Below are positions 1-9,305 of a stretch of 64,000 nt of DNA, one piece after another. A model generated the notes under the pieces. The model had not been told where the DNA came from, did no database searches, and saw only the letters and a list, made by a program, of their open reading frames with translations. This stretch comes from Daedaleopsis sinensis (lineage: Eukaryota > Basidiomycota > Agaricomycetes > Polyporales > Polyporaceae), in the NCBI GenBank assembly GCA_033807695.1, contig CM066307.1, positions 3,410,001 through 3,474,000 on the forward strand. The letters are read 5' to 3'. Within the stretch, counting starts at the first letter, position 1, and each line of letters begins with the position of its first letter. The position numbers and the translations under genes were made by a program.

Positions 1-2378
1 CTGGGCCGGCAGTGAACGGGACCGCGACAGTTGCCTATGAGTACAGCAAAGTTAATACTATCCGAGAAGAGACGGTCCACAAGTCAATTAAGTCACTCGT
101 AATTGCATGTCACAGTCATGCGCGCTCCAGCGTGCAAGTAGCGGCGGCATACACGGTGCGCGAGCGTAAAGAAGGGAGGGAGAGAAGAAGGATGGAGGAG
201 GGGGAAAGGGAGAAGTGGGGGAGAGGTGAGTGTTGGGAGACTCGTCGAGTCTGAGGGCCTACTTGTATCTCGCGAGCTTGGTCTGTGCGCAATCCCCACG
301 GTCAGCAGACCTGACCGTGAGGAAGTGACAACAGCTCACTTCTCACGCACCCTTCAGACATGGCGGGGGCGGGACCAACCAGAACGCTGCACGAGAGAGG
401 ACCCTGCGCGTGAGGACGGGAATGGCGCAGGTTCCGAGATCGGAGGAGCATGGAACGTTCTCCGCTATCTTCGCGTAGTAGCGCAGGCGCTCGGCTAATG
501 TGTGATGCAATTTGTGCTGTAATGCCGTTGTAAATTAGGGCGGAAGGGGCAGGAGGAGAGGGTCCTGCACGGATAACACCGTCCGGACTATTTCTGGCTG
601 TTTCGGCGGAGTTTGGCTCAACAGAGACGTCTATCTCATGTATTACACATATGGGGGCTGTCAACTAGCATTTATGCAGTCAGTACTGCACCAATGGCCC
701 TGTAATATTCGCATATCAGTCAGCAATCTCGAAGTTCTAAGTAGATAAACGCCGGGCGGTGAATATGGCCGTCCGCATTTGGGCATTGGCTAGCGCTCTT
801 CCCGCGCCTGGCGCTGACTTCGCCTCAGGCTGCCACCTCCGCCGTTCAACTTCCCGCCGTTCCCGCGTCATCAACGTCCGTGCGAACGGCCAAACTTACC
901 TTGCACCTGTGATGTGATGCTCAGGATTCAGCTAGCTACTAGTATACTCTGCCTGCTGTAATAGTACATGCACACTTGGACTCGAGCTTCTTGAAGCTCT
1001 TGAGTCAGAGGTATAGAACTTACACACGAGTCCGTAGACACATTCTGGCTGCTACAGACATCAATAATATGTCCCGTTTCTCTGCACAAGGCAAGAGAAA
1101 CTCTTCAGATCAACAGGACTGCTCCGTCCGATGTTGGTCAGCCCCAACAGTCTGGCACAAGAGTCGTACGAGTATGGGAGGACATCGGCACCATGACTCA
1201 CTCCAAGTCATTACACTTGCCATGTGTACGCGACCGTGACGGGTGGGAACAAGCGATTGGCTAAGCTGTTTCGGGTCCAGACACGGTCACCAATTCTACC
1301 GAACAGAATATAGACTAGTCCGGTTGCTGTGATATCACAGACGGAGCACAGCAGTTGCTACTAGAGTTATGATAGTGAGACAGTCACCCTGGTGATCTTG
1401 TGATTTGCAAAGGATGTACCATGATTGAGATTTCACCAGTCTGTCGGAACTTGAAGCGGATGAACTTGCAGCGCACATGGGACTCTGTCTTGTGGAACTT
1501 GAGCATAATTTGTACCGAGTCTACCATAGAGTACAGGGTGTGGTAATCTAACAGGCTCTAGAGAGATGGGGGCAAGTCGAACAGCGGAATTGATGCCAGG
1601 CAAGGAACTCGCACAAGCCAATGGTATGCGAGCTGAGCTTGAACCATGAACCCTGACGTGCCCATCACAGTCGCTTCCGTGTCGAAAGAAGGGTGTTCCG
1701 CACGGGCAGGTGGAAGGAGAGCGACTGCCGGTATGTCATCGCATCCCGAGTCCCGAGTGTACCGTGTCCGGAAGCGCAAGGAGCTTCGTGCTCACCTGGT
1801 GTGGTGCACCATTCGCAGGTTTAGTGAAAACGAGCATGAGATGGGGTAGCACACAGACGAGACTGGGACCATTCTGTTGCAGTGCGACGACTCCTCGTCT
1901 CGTGAGGTCAGAATGGGGTCAGGTACGAAGCAGCAGACCCTGAACTCCCATCACAGTCGCTTCGAGTGAGAATCAAGTCGGAGGCGATTCCACACGGACG
2001 GAGCAGGCTCAATGTGTGCTCATTCTGCCAACTTAGCTCTCTTTGGACGACCGGCACCCATGTGAAAGGGTTGTCGCGACAGGGATCGGGGGACAGAGTC
2101 AGCTGAGCTCACGCAACTTGCGTGAGCCGGTTCAATGGGAGCTGAGCAACGAACCGTGAACTACATACACAGTCGCGTCCAGTTCGAAACGAGTCGGAGG
2201 CGATTCAGCACACACAGAAGTCCGGTCCGCAAGCGCAAATGCTCCGCCCGCAGGCGGGGCAAGTACTTGGTCAGCAAGCTCAACTCGTTCATTCCGTCTT
2301 CCCACTTCCCACTCCCGTATGTCGACGCATTCCGTTCTTCTGCTCTCGCACTGACCCTCTCCCGCACCGTGCAGCACA
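1..2378. other. Gene-poor, palindrome-rich 5' section of the unit
   Basis: No convincing gene is visible. Equivalent stretches, with an extra 477 bp on the left, are 9306-12160, 19113-21967 and 28895-31749. It holds several short perfect inverted repeats: 9-bp stems CACGGTCAG/CTGACCGTG with a 5-nt loop (297-319), a 7-bp stem pair GAAGTGA/TCACTTC just downstream, a 14-bp perfect palindrome (1327-1340), and a 21-bp inverted repeat with a 1-nt centre (2107-2127). A purine-only run lies at about 171-226. Open frames here are short and lack domain signals. Confidence 0.6.
2107..2127. repeat. 21-bp inverted repeat with one central base
   Basis: Arms GCTCACGCAA and TTGCGTGAGC are exact reverse complements around a single C. 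It lies about 250 bp upstream of the 223-aa gene. The same site recurs in each copy at 11889-11909, 21696-21716 and 31478-31498. It could be a dimeric factor site or a cruciform-prone spot; no function can be read from it. Confidence 0.8.
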
Positions 2379-3100
2379 ATGGCACGACCTACCGGAACGA
2401 CTGCGCAAGCCAAAGGCTCCCCGCGACGGGAGATCGCGAGACGGAGCCAGCTGCGCGTGCGCATGAACGCCGCACTCGGTGAGTTCCTTAATGCTCCCCG
2501 CGATGTGTGCGTCCCTGACATCCTGCAGCCGTGCTCTCCGGAGTGCCCGACGCGACGATGTGCTGGACACTCGAGACATACGTCGCAGACGTCGTCCTCC
2601 GCTGCGGCGTCGAGCTACTCGGCTTCCCACCCACCTACACGTTCGGGAACCTCAGCGTCCACGCGACCGGGCTCCGGCGCATCAGCCACCTCCTCACGCG
2701 CTGGGAGAGCGGCGTGATGCGCTTCGTGAGCGTGTCCGACGAGAGGCGGCGGGCGGTCGCTGCGAGCCCGCTCCTGGCCGCCCCGAGTCCCCTGCTCGCC
2801 GACAAGCAGTCGACCGGGGGCCGTCCAGACATCAAGAGGCGTCGACGGCGGCCGGTGACAAACCCGAAGGGGCTGCCCGGACGGTACGAGCGGAACGGGC
2901 CGAAGTCGGCGCCGTTCGTCAGCGCAGAGGTCGAGGCGGCAGTCGAGGCGGAGACGGAGAGGGAGCGGGCGGAAGATCCGCTCGCGGAGCTCAGTGGGGA
3001 CGAGGACTATCAGCGGTTCGTGCGCCGCGCTGAGAGGAGGCGGCGGCAGGTCCGGAGCATCGTGTCGAACCCAGTCGAGGGCTGGTTCCTGTTGTCGTAG
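2379..3100 (+). CDS. 223-aa basic/charged protein, array copy 1
   Basis: Two exons, 2379-2478 and 2529-3100, with a 50-bp GTGAGT...CAG intron; the phase-1 junction codes for Ala34. The protein has a basic N-terminus, then a compact region at about residues 35-100 (MCWTLETY...GVELLGFP...FGNLS...L..LL.RWESG), then a low-complexity tail rich in Arg, Glu and Pro. This middle pattern recalls short proteins that are common in many copies in Agaricomycete genomes, sometimes close to transposons, but that is recollection and was not searched. A C/T-rich leader precedes the ATG. No enzymatic motif, signal peptide or membrane segment was seen. The splice site and start are the best fit to a continuous frame. 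Function unknown. Confidence 0.6.
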
Positions 3101-3904
3101 AGTACATCCTCAGTTAGAGTGTATCGGGCAGCGTCGTCGTCGTGCACAAAGTCGGGCAGTCAGTCTCGCGCGAAAGGCGGGGTCTGACGCGGAAGGCGGG
3201 CCCGAGTCTGCATGGCTCACGCACGGTGCGCACACAGAGTAATGACGTACGTACCCGTAGACGTAGATGTTTGCGACGGAAACACGCGAGTTTCCATCGT
3301 GTCACATCTGCGTAAGATCTAGGGCCGGGGAAAATATCTATCAGCCAGCAAATACAAACAAACGCGGCTGCGTAGCGATCGTCTTGCCGTCCCCGTCCCC
3401 TCGCAGACTGGGATCAGCAGCTCAGGAGCACACAATGCTGCTGAACTGCCCATCCCAGTCAGCGGGCGACCGCCGTGCAGCGGCGCGAACGTGTTCGAGA
3501 GCACACGCGGCAGCGCAGGGGGGCAGGGGAGCTTGGGCCGCTTGGGGACAGTCCCTGGCTCCCGGCCGAGTCGTCGGAGATCGACTGGTGGAGATCTGGG
3601 GAGGTTAATAAGTGCAATCAGACACCGCTTTCGTGTCACACGAGCGCGCACCTGTCGCTCCCGAGTCCCTTCTCTACCCCTGCCCCCATCTACGCCAGCT
3701 GGTGCCCTTCCCTTTCCTCCCACCTTCGTCCTCGTCCTCGCCGCAGGCGCCACGCTCCGTGAACCGTACGTCGTCTACACCGATCCACCCGGTACTCGAC
3801 TCTCACTGACGCGTCTCCCAGGTCTCGACACGCGCGCCCTGCAAGCCAGCGACGTAGTTGGTCCCCCTCCGGATCGTCGAACGTACGCGTTCCGGCACGC
3901 TCTG

Positions 3905-3952
3905 GCGCACTCGGGGCGCTCTGTGGACGTCCACAGAGCGTGTCGAGTGCGC
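3905..3952. repeat. 48-bp near-perfect palindrome, copy 1
   Basis: The core 3917-3940 is a perfect 24-bp palindrome (half-site CGCTCTGTGGAC). It is flanked symmetrically by a 3-bp mismatch on each side and then a further 9-bp perfect pair, GCGCACTCG and CGAGTGCGC. Such a structure can extrude as a cruciform and is a known type of recombination and breakage hotspot; whether it does so here is inference. Confidence 0.9.
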
Positions 3953-4649
3953 CGGGCACGCTCGAGCCGTCTGTGCAACAGTTGCGCATGAGACGGCCTC
4001 GGACTCGCCTGTTCGTGAGGGCTCAGGTCCACAACACGCGGTGGTCGACGTGCAGAGCGCGGGACTCGTTCGGCGGGACGACGGAGATGGTTGGGGCATC
4101 CCCGGCTCTGCTTGAAGATCCGCGCTGGCTTGAAGCACGATCTCGACGCGTGGGGGCGGCGCAGGGAACGGGGGGAATGTGAGCCAGACGTTGGCCCCGC
4201 TGCAGCCTGTCGGTCGGCCAGGCGGGTGCTGCGGTAGGGCCCGACGCGTCTGTGGCGCCACTCGCGGTCGCTTCCCGAGGGAGGCGACGGTGTGCACGCC
4301 CGACGGACGACGTGGTGCGCGAGTCGTCTGCACGAGAGCCGGGGGTGCTCGTGCGGGGTGAAACTTACCTGCGATGTGAGATCGGTACGAGCGCGCGGGG
4401 CACCGCGTCGCCAACCCCGGAGCACTCTGACGCTCTCTGCAGATCATGCAGAGCGCGTCGAAGCGTTCGGAAAGCCTCGCGAGCGGTGGCCGGACTCCGA
4501 GTCCGGAGGGACTCGGCTGTTCGTTTATGTGGGGCACACGCGCGGGACCGTCTCGAACGTACCTGGGCGGGCCGGAGCCATGCACGTCTTGAGCGCATGC
4601 GCAGCGGCAAGGAGCGTGCGGACTTGCTATTAACCGGGCGCGTGCGCGT

Positions 4650-4830
4650 GCGAGCACGGTACAGGGCGTCCGGTGCACGGTACAGCGCACCGTTCGCGCA
4701 TTCTGCGCCGTCGCACCGGATCTGCGGGGTACCCGGGGCACGGTACAAGGCGTTCGTGCACGGTACAGAGAGTCCGGGGCACGGTACAGCGCGTCCAGCG
4801 CGTCCGGGAACGGTACAGCGCGTTCTGCGC
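4650..4830. repeat. Degenerate minisatellite based on CACGGTACAG
   Basis: The 10-mer CACGGTACAG, or a one-base variant, occurs six times within about 180 bp, usually followed by a GCGTCCGG-like tail. The spacing is irregular, at about 18-64 bp. Equivalents lie at about 14432-14612, 24239-24419 and 34021-34201. No function is evident. Confidence 0.7.
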
Positions 4831-6248
4831 CGTGTCCACTCGCGCAAGCGGGCCCCGGGGTCGTTGCTGTCCCGGATGGGCCCGAACGCGGGTGGCTACT
4901 GCGTCTCGAGGACGCTGAGCGAGGCGAAGAGTCGTCCAAGCGACGAGCCCGGGCGACGCGGATGGTATCTTGAACTCCTCTAAGGTCAGTTCCCGGTTCT
5001 CTGTGCGGCATGGGCGAGACACTGACCTTGATCATCAGTACAGGACGCGGCTCACGCACTCCAGCGGGGACGTCCGGGTGAAGATGTACGGCACGGAGAG
5101 GGCAGGTGGCTTGAGGTAGTCGGACTGGTGCGTACCTGCGTTCTGAACCTCTCACGGCGATCTCTCATTCGCACTCTCACTCGCGGCCTGATACAGACGG
5201 TCGGGACGTGCTGGAGAGCCAGAGCGCGTGGATGCGAATCCGGAAGGGAAGAGCAGGGCGGGGTGGGGGAGAACGGAACGGGAGGACACTTACTGGTACG
5301 TGTGCGCATTGTCTTCTAGCGGAATCTGGGAGAGAGCGGGGGAGGATGGTGGTGGTCGGAGGACAAGAGGGACGGGTGATAGGCGCCCGTCCGGCGTGCT
5401 TGCAATCTCGGCGTGCGGAGGCAAGTCGCGAGGCCGGTACGTGTTCGCACTCAATTCGAAGGACGGGGGCGCACGTTTAAGTGCCTGACGCAGCCATTTC
5501 GTCGCGGGTCGGGAGGGAGGACGGCGGTAGAAGTTGGCGGACGAGGAAGCGACTTGGATGGCGTTGTGCTTGGAATTTCAGCGGGCGGCGACTGGTGAGT
5601 GCTTACATTCTGTCTCGAGTGGCGGGAACCACGCGGGTGCGTCCAAGATGCAAGTCGCGCCGCCGTTCCGGAGAGGACGCGGGTGCATGTAAGATGCAGG
5701 TCGCAGCCGTTCCGGAGAGGAAGATGGTGGTGGTCGGAGGACGAGAGGGACGCACAATAGACGCCCATGCGTCGTTCGAGAATCTGCGTTTCTGGCGGGA
5801 GCTGCTCAGTAGAATAGAGACTCCGTACGTGTAGAATACATGCATATACTCACCTAAACATGCCCTATGTGCTGCTGCCTTCCTGCTGCCTTCCTGTACG
5901 CTGCACACCTCAAGGAGGGCCGCACACCCTCCGTACACGCTGCACACCCTCCGTACAGGCTACGCCCCTCGGACGGGTATAATAGTGTGTATAGGCACTG
6001 TCGTTTGGATTCCAGACGGTACGTTTGCGTGCGCGAGACGGCCCGGCGGCGCGGAGTCCGAGTCTGAGTGCGTGCGTGGCAGGGGACGCGACGGGCGCCA
6101 ACGCCGGGAGGGCAAGTTGGGAGGAGGAGGAGGAGTGTATTTCGGAGCGAAGAGCGGAGGCGGAGACGGAGAGCGGAGAGCGCGGAGAGAGCTTGGGACT
6201 TGAGAGAGGCACTGCGAGCGACTCGAGAGGGAGCGAGAGCGTTTGCAG

Positions 6249-6298
6249 TGTGCGGCGTTCGGTGCGGGCTGAGTGTGCGGCGTTCGGTGCGGGCTGAG
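6249..6298. repeat. 25-bp tandem repeat, 2 units (copy 1)
   Basis: Two exact head-to-tail 25-bp units starting TGTGCGGCG and ending GGGCTGAG, about 430 bp upstream of the coiled-coil gene. The two-unit state recurs at 25838-25887 and 35620-35669. Confidence 0.95.
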
Positions 6299-6603
6299 TG
6301 TCTGACATGCACACTGCCCATACGAGAAGTGGTGCAAGTCGACGGATAATTGGAATTTGTCGATCCAATTGAACGAGACGACCGAGGACACCTGTTGACC
6401 TGCAGAGAAGACGCAGCCCATGGAGCGCTAAACCGATTTCCGGGCGTTACCCCGCACTAAGTAATACGTCATCCACCTCCTCCTCATCCACGTGTTTGGT
6501 AAAGCGCTTGCCATAAATGGTAAGACGGAAATGATCAACTTCTTTCCAGAATCCAGAGGCACGCTAGGGCACGCTCCAATGACATACACCCGTCCTCGAC
6601 GCG

Positions 6604-6612
6604 GATATATAT
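6604..6612 (+). promoter_or_regulatory. TATA box of coiled-coil gene, copy 1
   Basis: GATATATAT lies 118 bp upstream of the ATG at 6730 and is followed by a C/T-rich leader that favours transcription start near 6640. A CACGTG E-box lies further upstream at about 6489-6494. Equivalents are 16411-16419, 26193-26201 and 35975-35983. Confidence 0.6.
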
Positions 6613-6729
6613 CCCCCACCTCGACCCCTCTACGCATCACCGAATCCCCTGCTAACGACTTTACACACGGCCCACATCTCATCATCTTCCCTCCCACTCT
6701 CCTGCCTCCCCTCCTCCCCGTCTTCGTCA

Positions 6730-8172
6730 ATGGCGACCCGCACGGCGACATTCATCGACTACGTCGACACACCAGGCAGTGAGCAGAGCGCGTACTTCGA
6801 CGCCCCGGTCATGATATTCAACAAGAAGTCAGCCGAGACGCTCCCTATGATCACTGAAGCCAAGACTCCCCCACGCCGCTTCGTCGAGAACCTTCCAGGG
6901 GCGTACGACACCGACGAGGACAGAGAGCAGGACGGCGCGACCGTCATCCGCGACGCATCTGTCAAGATCCCCCGCGACCCCAATGTCGGCAACGCGCCCA
7001 CGGCAAGAGACGAGGAAGCAGTGGACGATGCAGAGGACGACGCGCTCGGTGACGGCGGGCGCTTCAAAGCGTCTCATCACCGCTCCTCGTCCGTCGCGGT
7101 CACGGACTCGGGCTACGGCTCGGGCTCGAACCTGCACGGCGCACGCCCGCAGTCCCGCGCGTCGCAGGCGAGCGACAAGATGGAGCCGATCCCCATCCTC
7201 TGGACCGAGTCCCCGCAGAAAACGCGCAACCCCGCCCTTTCCGCCGCTCACGACGACGACGGCGGCGAGAGACCGAGGAAGGACAGCCCGTTCAAGCGCG
7301 CGTCGTCGCTCCGCTCGTTCCGCTCGATAGGCCCCCGCTCGAGCCTCGCGGACCAGGAGCGGGCGAGCATCAGGACTGCGCCGAGTGGCATGGACAAGAG
7401 CACGTTGCGGAGGCGCAGGATCACTTTGAGCGGGGGGAGCTTCGCTAGCGGGGCCGGCACGGTCGGCCCTGCGGCGAGCCCGGACCTCGACGACGCGTTC
7501 CACGCTCGCAGCCGCAGCGCGGAGCTCTCGTTGACGGACAAGCAGAAGGCGAAGTTGACCAAGTCTCAGAGTGAGTGGCTTCTCCATGCACGCCCATTTG
7601 GGGTAGGCTGACTGAGTGTTGTGTGTGGTACAGTCAAGGAGGGCAAGAAGGTCGCGAAGATCATCGTCGCTGAGGGCAAGGCGGAGCAGAAGGCACTCGA
7701 CGACGCGCTCAGAGAGCTCTCCGATCTGCAGAAGATGCAGAAGGCCGCAGTCAAGGTACGTCTTCCATCGAGACCAGTAGGTCTATCGACACACTCCCTG
7801 ACACGTCCATCCACAGGAGGAGAGCAAGGCGTACTCATCGTACTCGAAGACCCTCCGCGACTTCCACAAGGTCGAGCTCGAGTTCTTCGCCGCCCGCGCC
7901 AAGTACGAGCGGGCGCAAGCGGACCTCCGCGCGCAGGAGGACGCGCGCGACGCCTCCCGCAGCCATGCCCGCGAGACGACCGAGATGCTGCAGGAGAAGA
8001 ACCGGGAGGTCGAGTGGCTCAGGGCGCAGAAGTCCGTCGACGACGTGAGTGCTTGTTTTCGCTGTCGCTCCGCGACATTCATCTTGCTGACTTGGACGTA
8101 ATGCAGCGCGAGCGCGAGGCCACGTCGCGAAGCGCAGCGCCGCGTCTCCGCGTGCCACCGGGGGACAGATGA
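6730..8172 (+). CDS. Coiled-coil protein with chimeric C-terminus, array copy 1
   Basis: Exons 6730-7570, 7634-7755, 7817-8044 and 8107-8172; introns of 61-63 bp; 418 aa. Residues 1-270 are polar and probably disordered (Ser/Arg-rich, acidic stretch near 95-115). Residues of about 278-400 are highly charged and helical with Ala/Glu/Lys heptads, probably a coiled coil. It resembles a conserved basidiomycete protein often named DNA-binding protein Ncp1; that is recollection and unverified. After 16 nt of exon 4 the sequence jumps at 8122/8123 into sedolisin DNA read in a foreign frame, so the normal C-terminal VRQLTGKA is replaced by a new tail ending PPGDR before a stop. The promoter is intact, so it may be expressed. 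Confidence 0.7.
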
Positions 8173-9305
8173 AGAGGCCTGTGGCGCCAAAGACCCCGAT
8201 TAAGCCGGCGGTGCGTGTGCCATCCGAGTCCGACGTCAAAGATGGTTCGGGGTGATTGATATGACCGCTTTTGTGCCGCAGGACGTGCTGACGGACGCGG
8301 ACCACTGCGACACTCAAGTCACGCTCGACTGCATCCGCGCGCTGTACGACTTCCAGCCGAATCTGCAGGCGACCGACCAGAACACGGTCGGGGTCGGTGA
8401 GTGCCGCTGCGTCGTCGTTTTGGGTGAGGCTGACGAGAGCACACGGCAGTCGAACTCGCGGACCAGACGCTGTCGCCGAACGATCTCACGACGTTCTTCC
8501 AGAAGTTCGCGACGGATTCGGTGAACACGCAGCCCACGCTCGTGAGCATCGACGGGGGTGCGCCTTATTGTTGCACTCACGGTGTCCTGTGCTGCAACTG
8601 ACGCGGCGCACGCAGGCACTATCAATGCGGACGAGACCGACCCGAACCTGATCGGGGAGTCGAACCTGGACTTTGAGCTCTTGATGGGTCTCCTCGGCAA
8701 GGACCAGGAGGTCAAGCTGTACCAAGTCGGCGGCAGTACGTCCTGCACCACAGAGTCCATCCGCATCTCTGGCTGACCGCGCGTGTGCAGGTAGCTCGTT
8801 CAACCTCCTCCTGGACGCCATCGACAACGTCAACGACGGCTTTTGCGGCTTCGACGGCGGCGACGACCCCGACTTCGACTTCGTGGACGCGGGCACGACC
8901 GAGGACTGCGGCAACAAGCCCCCCTCGTTCGTCTACTCGGTCTCGTACGCCGGCGGCGAGGACTTCCCCGCGCAGTACATGCAGCGCCAGTGCACCGAGT
9001 ACGGCAAGGTGCGCCCATCCCGCCTCTGCCCCCTCATTAACATTAACCTTGCCCATTGCTCATTACTCGCCCCGCTACAGCTCGGCCTACTGGGCATGAC
9101 CTTCTTCTACGCGTCCGGCGACAACGGCGTCGCGTCGAACGCAGACGGCCTCTGCCTGCAGGCGGACGGGAGCACCGCCGCGGGCACGGGCAACTTCCTC
9201 CCGAACTTCCCCGCGACGTGCCAGTACGTGACCGCCGTCGGCGCGACGCAGGTCGACGCGGGCAAGGGCGTGTCCGACCCGGAGGTCGCCCCGACGCGCT
9301 TCGGC
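8123..9305 (+). pseudogene. Truncated sedolisin fragment, array copy 1
   Basis: Matches 40359-41548 of the intact sedolisin gene (residues of about 192-483), with all five introns of that part retained, so it arose from DNA and not mRNA. Exon equivalents: 8123-8210, 8282-8396, 8450-8557, 8616-8735, 8791-9008 and 9081-9305. It lacks the signal peptide and most of the propeptide at the front, and the GTS nucleophile and calcium site at the back, so it cannot encode an active enzyme. It keeps the Glu/Asp pair (GESNLD) and the oxyanion Asp (ASGDNG). About 17 substitutions and one 7-bp indel separate it from the intact gene, including Asn to Asp in DNVNDGF. After 9305 the frame runs 46 unrelated codons to a stop. 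Confidence 0.93.

Larger units (their letters stand above)
3101..6729. other. GC-rich spacer with nested short repeats
   Basis: No credible gene was found. Equivalents are 12883-16536, 22690-26318 and 32472-36100. In order it holds: a 48-bp near-perfect palindrome (3905-3952); a 17-bp inverted repeat with a 1-nt centre (about 4491-4507); a degenerate minisatellite built on CACGGTACAG (about 4650-4830); a 31-bp direct repeat (5344-5374 and 5722-5752); a tandem duplication of TGCTGCCTTCC (about 5873-5895); a 25-bp minisatellite (6249-6298); and the promoter of the coiled-coil gene. Long open frames on both strands follow from the high GC content and are Arg/Pro/Ala-rich. Confidence 0.6.
1..9305 (+). 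repeat. Tandem array unit, copy 1 (5' truncated by window edge)
   Basis: Position 1 corresponds to position 9783 of the next copy, so the first 477 bp of this unit lie outside the window. Its right boundary is 9305/9306, where a sedolisin gene fragment stops abruptly and the next unit begins. Contents: gene-poor DNA (1-2378), 223-aa gene (2379-3100), GC-rich spacer (3101-6729), chimeric coiled-coil gene (6730-8172) and sedolisin fragment (8123-9305). The sequence repeats with offsets of +9782, +19589 and +29371 up to 16273 or so in copy 2 (offset +9807 after the extra 25-bp repeat there). Confidence 0.97.

Noticed and set aside
297..319. Stem-loop as a bacterial-type terminator
   Set aside because: The DNA is fungal with spliceosomal introns, and no T-run follows the hairpin.
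4252..4983. 243-codon plus-strand open frame in the same spacer
   Set aside because: Overlaps the previous one antisense, crosses the CACGGTACAG repeats and has no recognisable protein features.
3803..5155. 450-codon open frame on the minus strand (and its three array copies)
   Set aside because: Arg/Pro/Ala-rich translation of GC-rich minisatellite DNA with no domain, no splice logic and competing open frames on both strands.
8172..8281. Read-through fusion protein joining the coiled-coil protein to the protease domain
   Set aside because: The fused exon enters the protease DNA in the wrong frame and stops after 16 codons; no donor/acceptor pair was found that would restore the protease frame.
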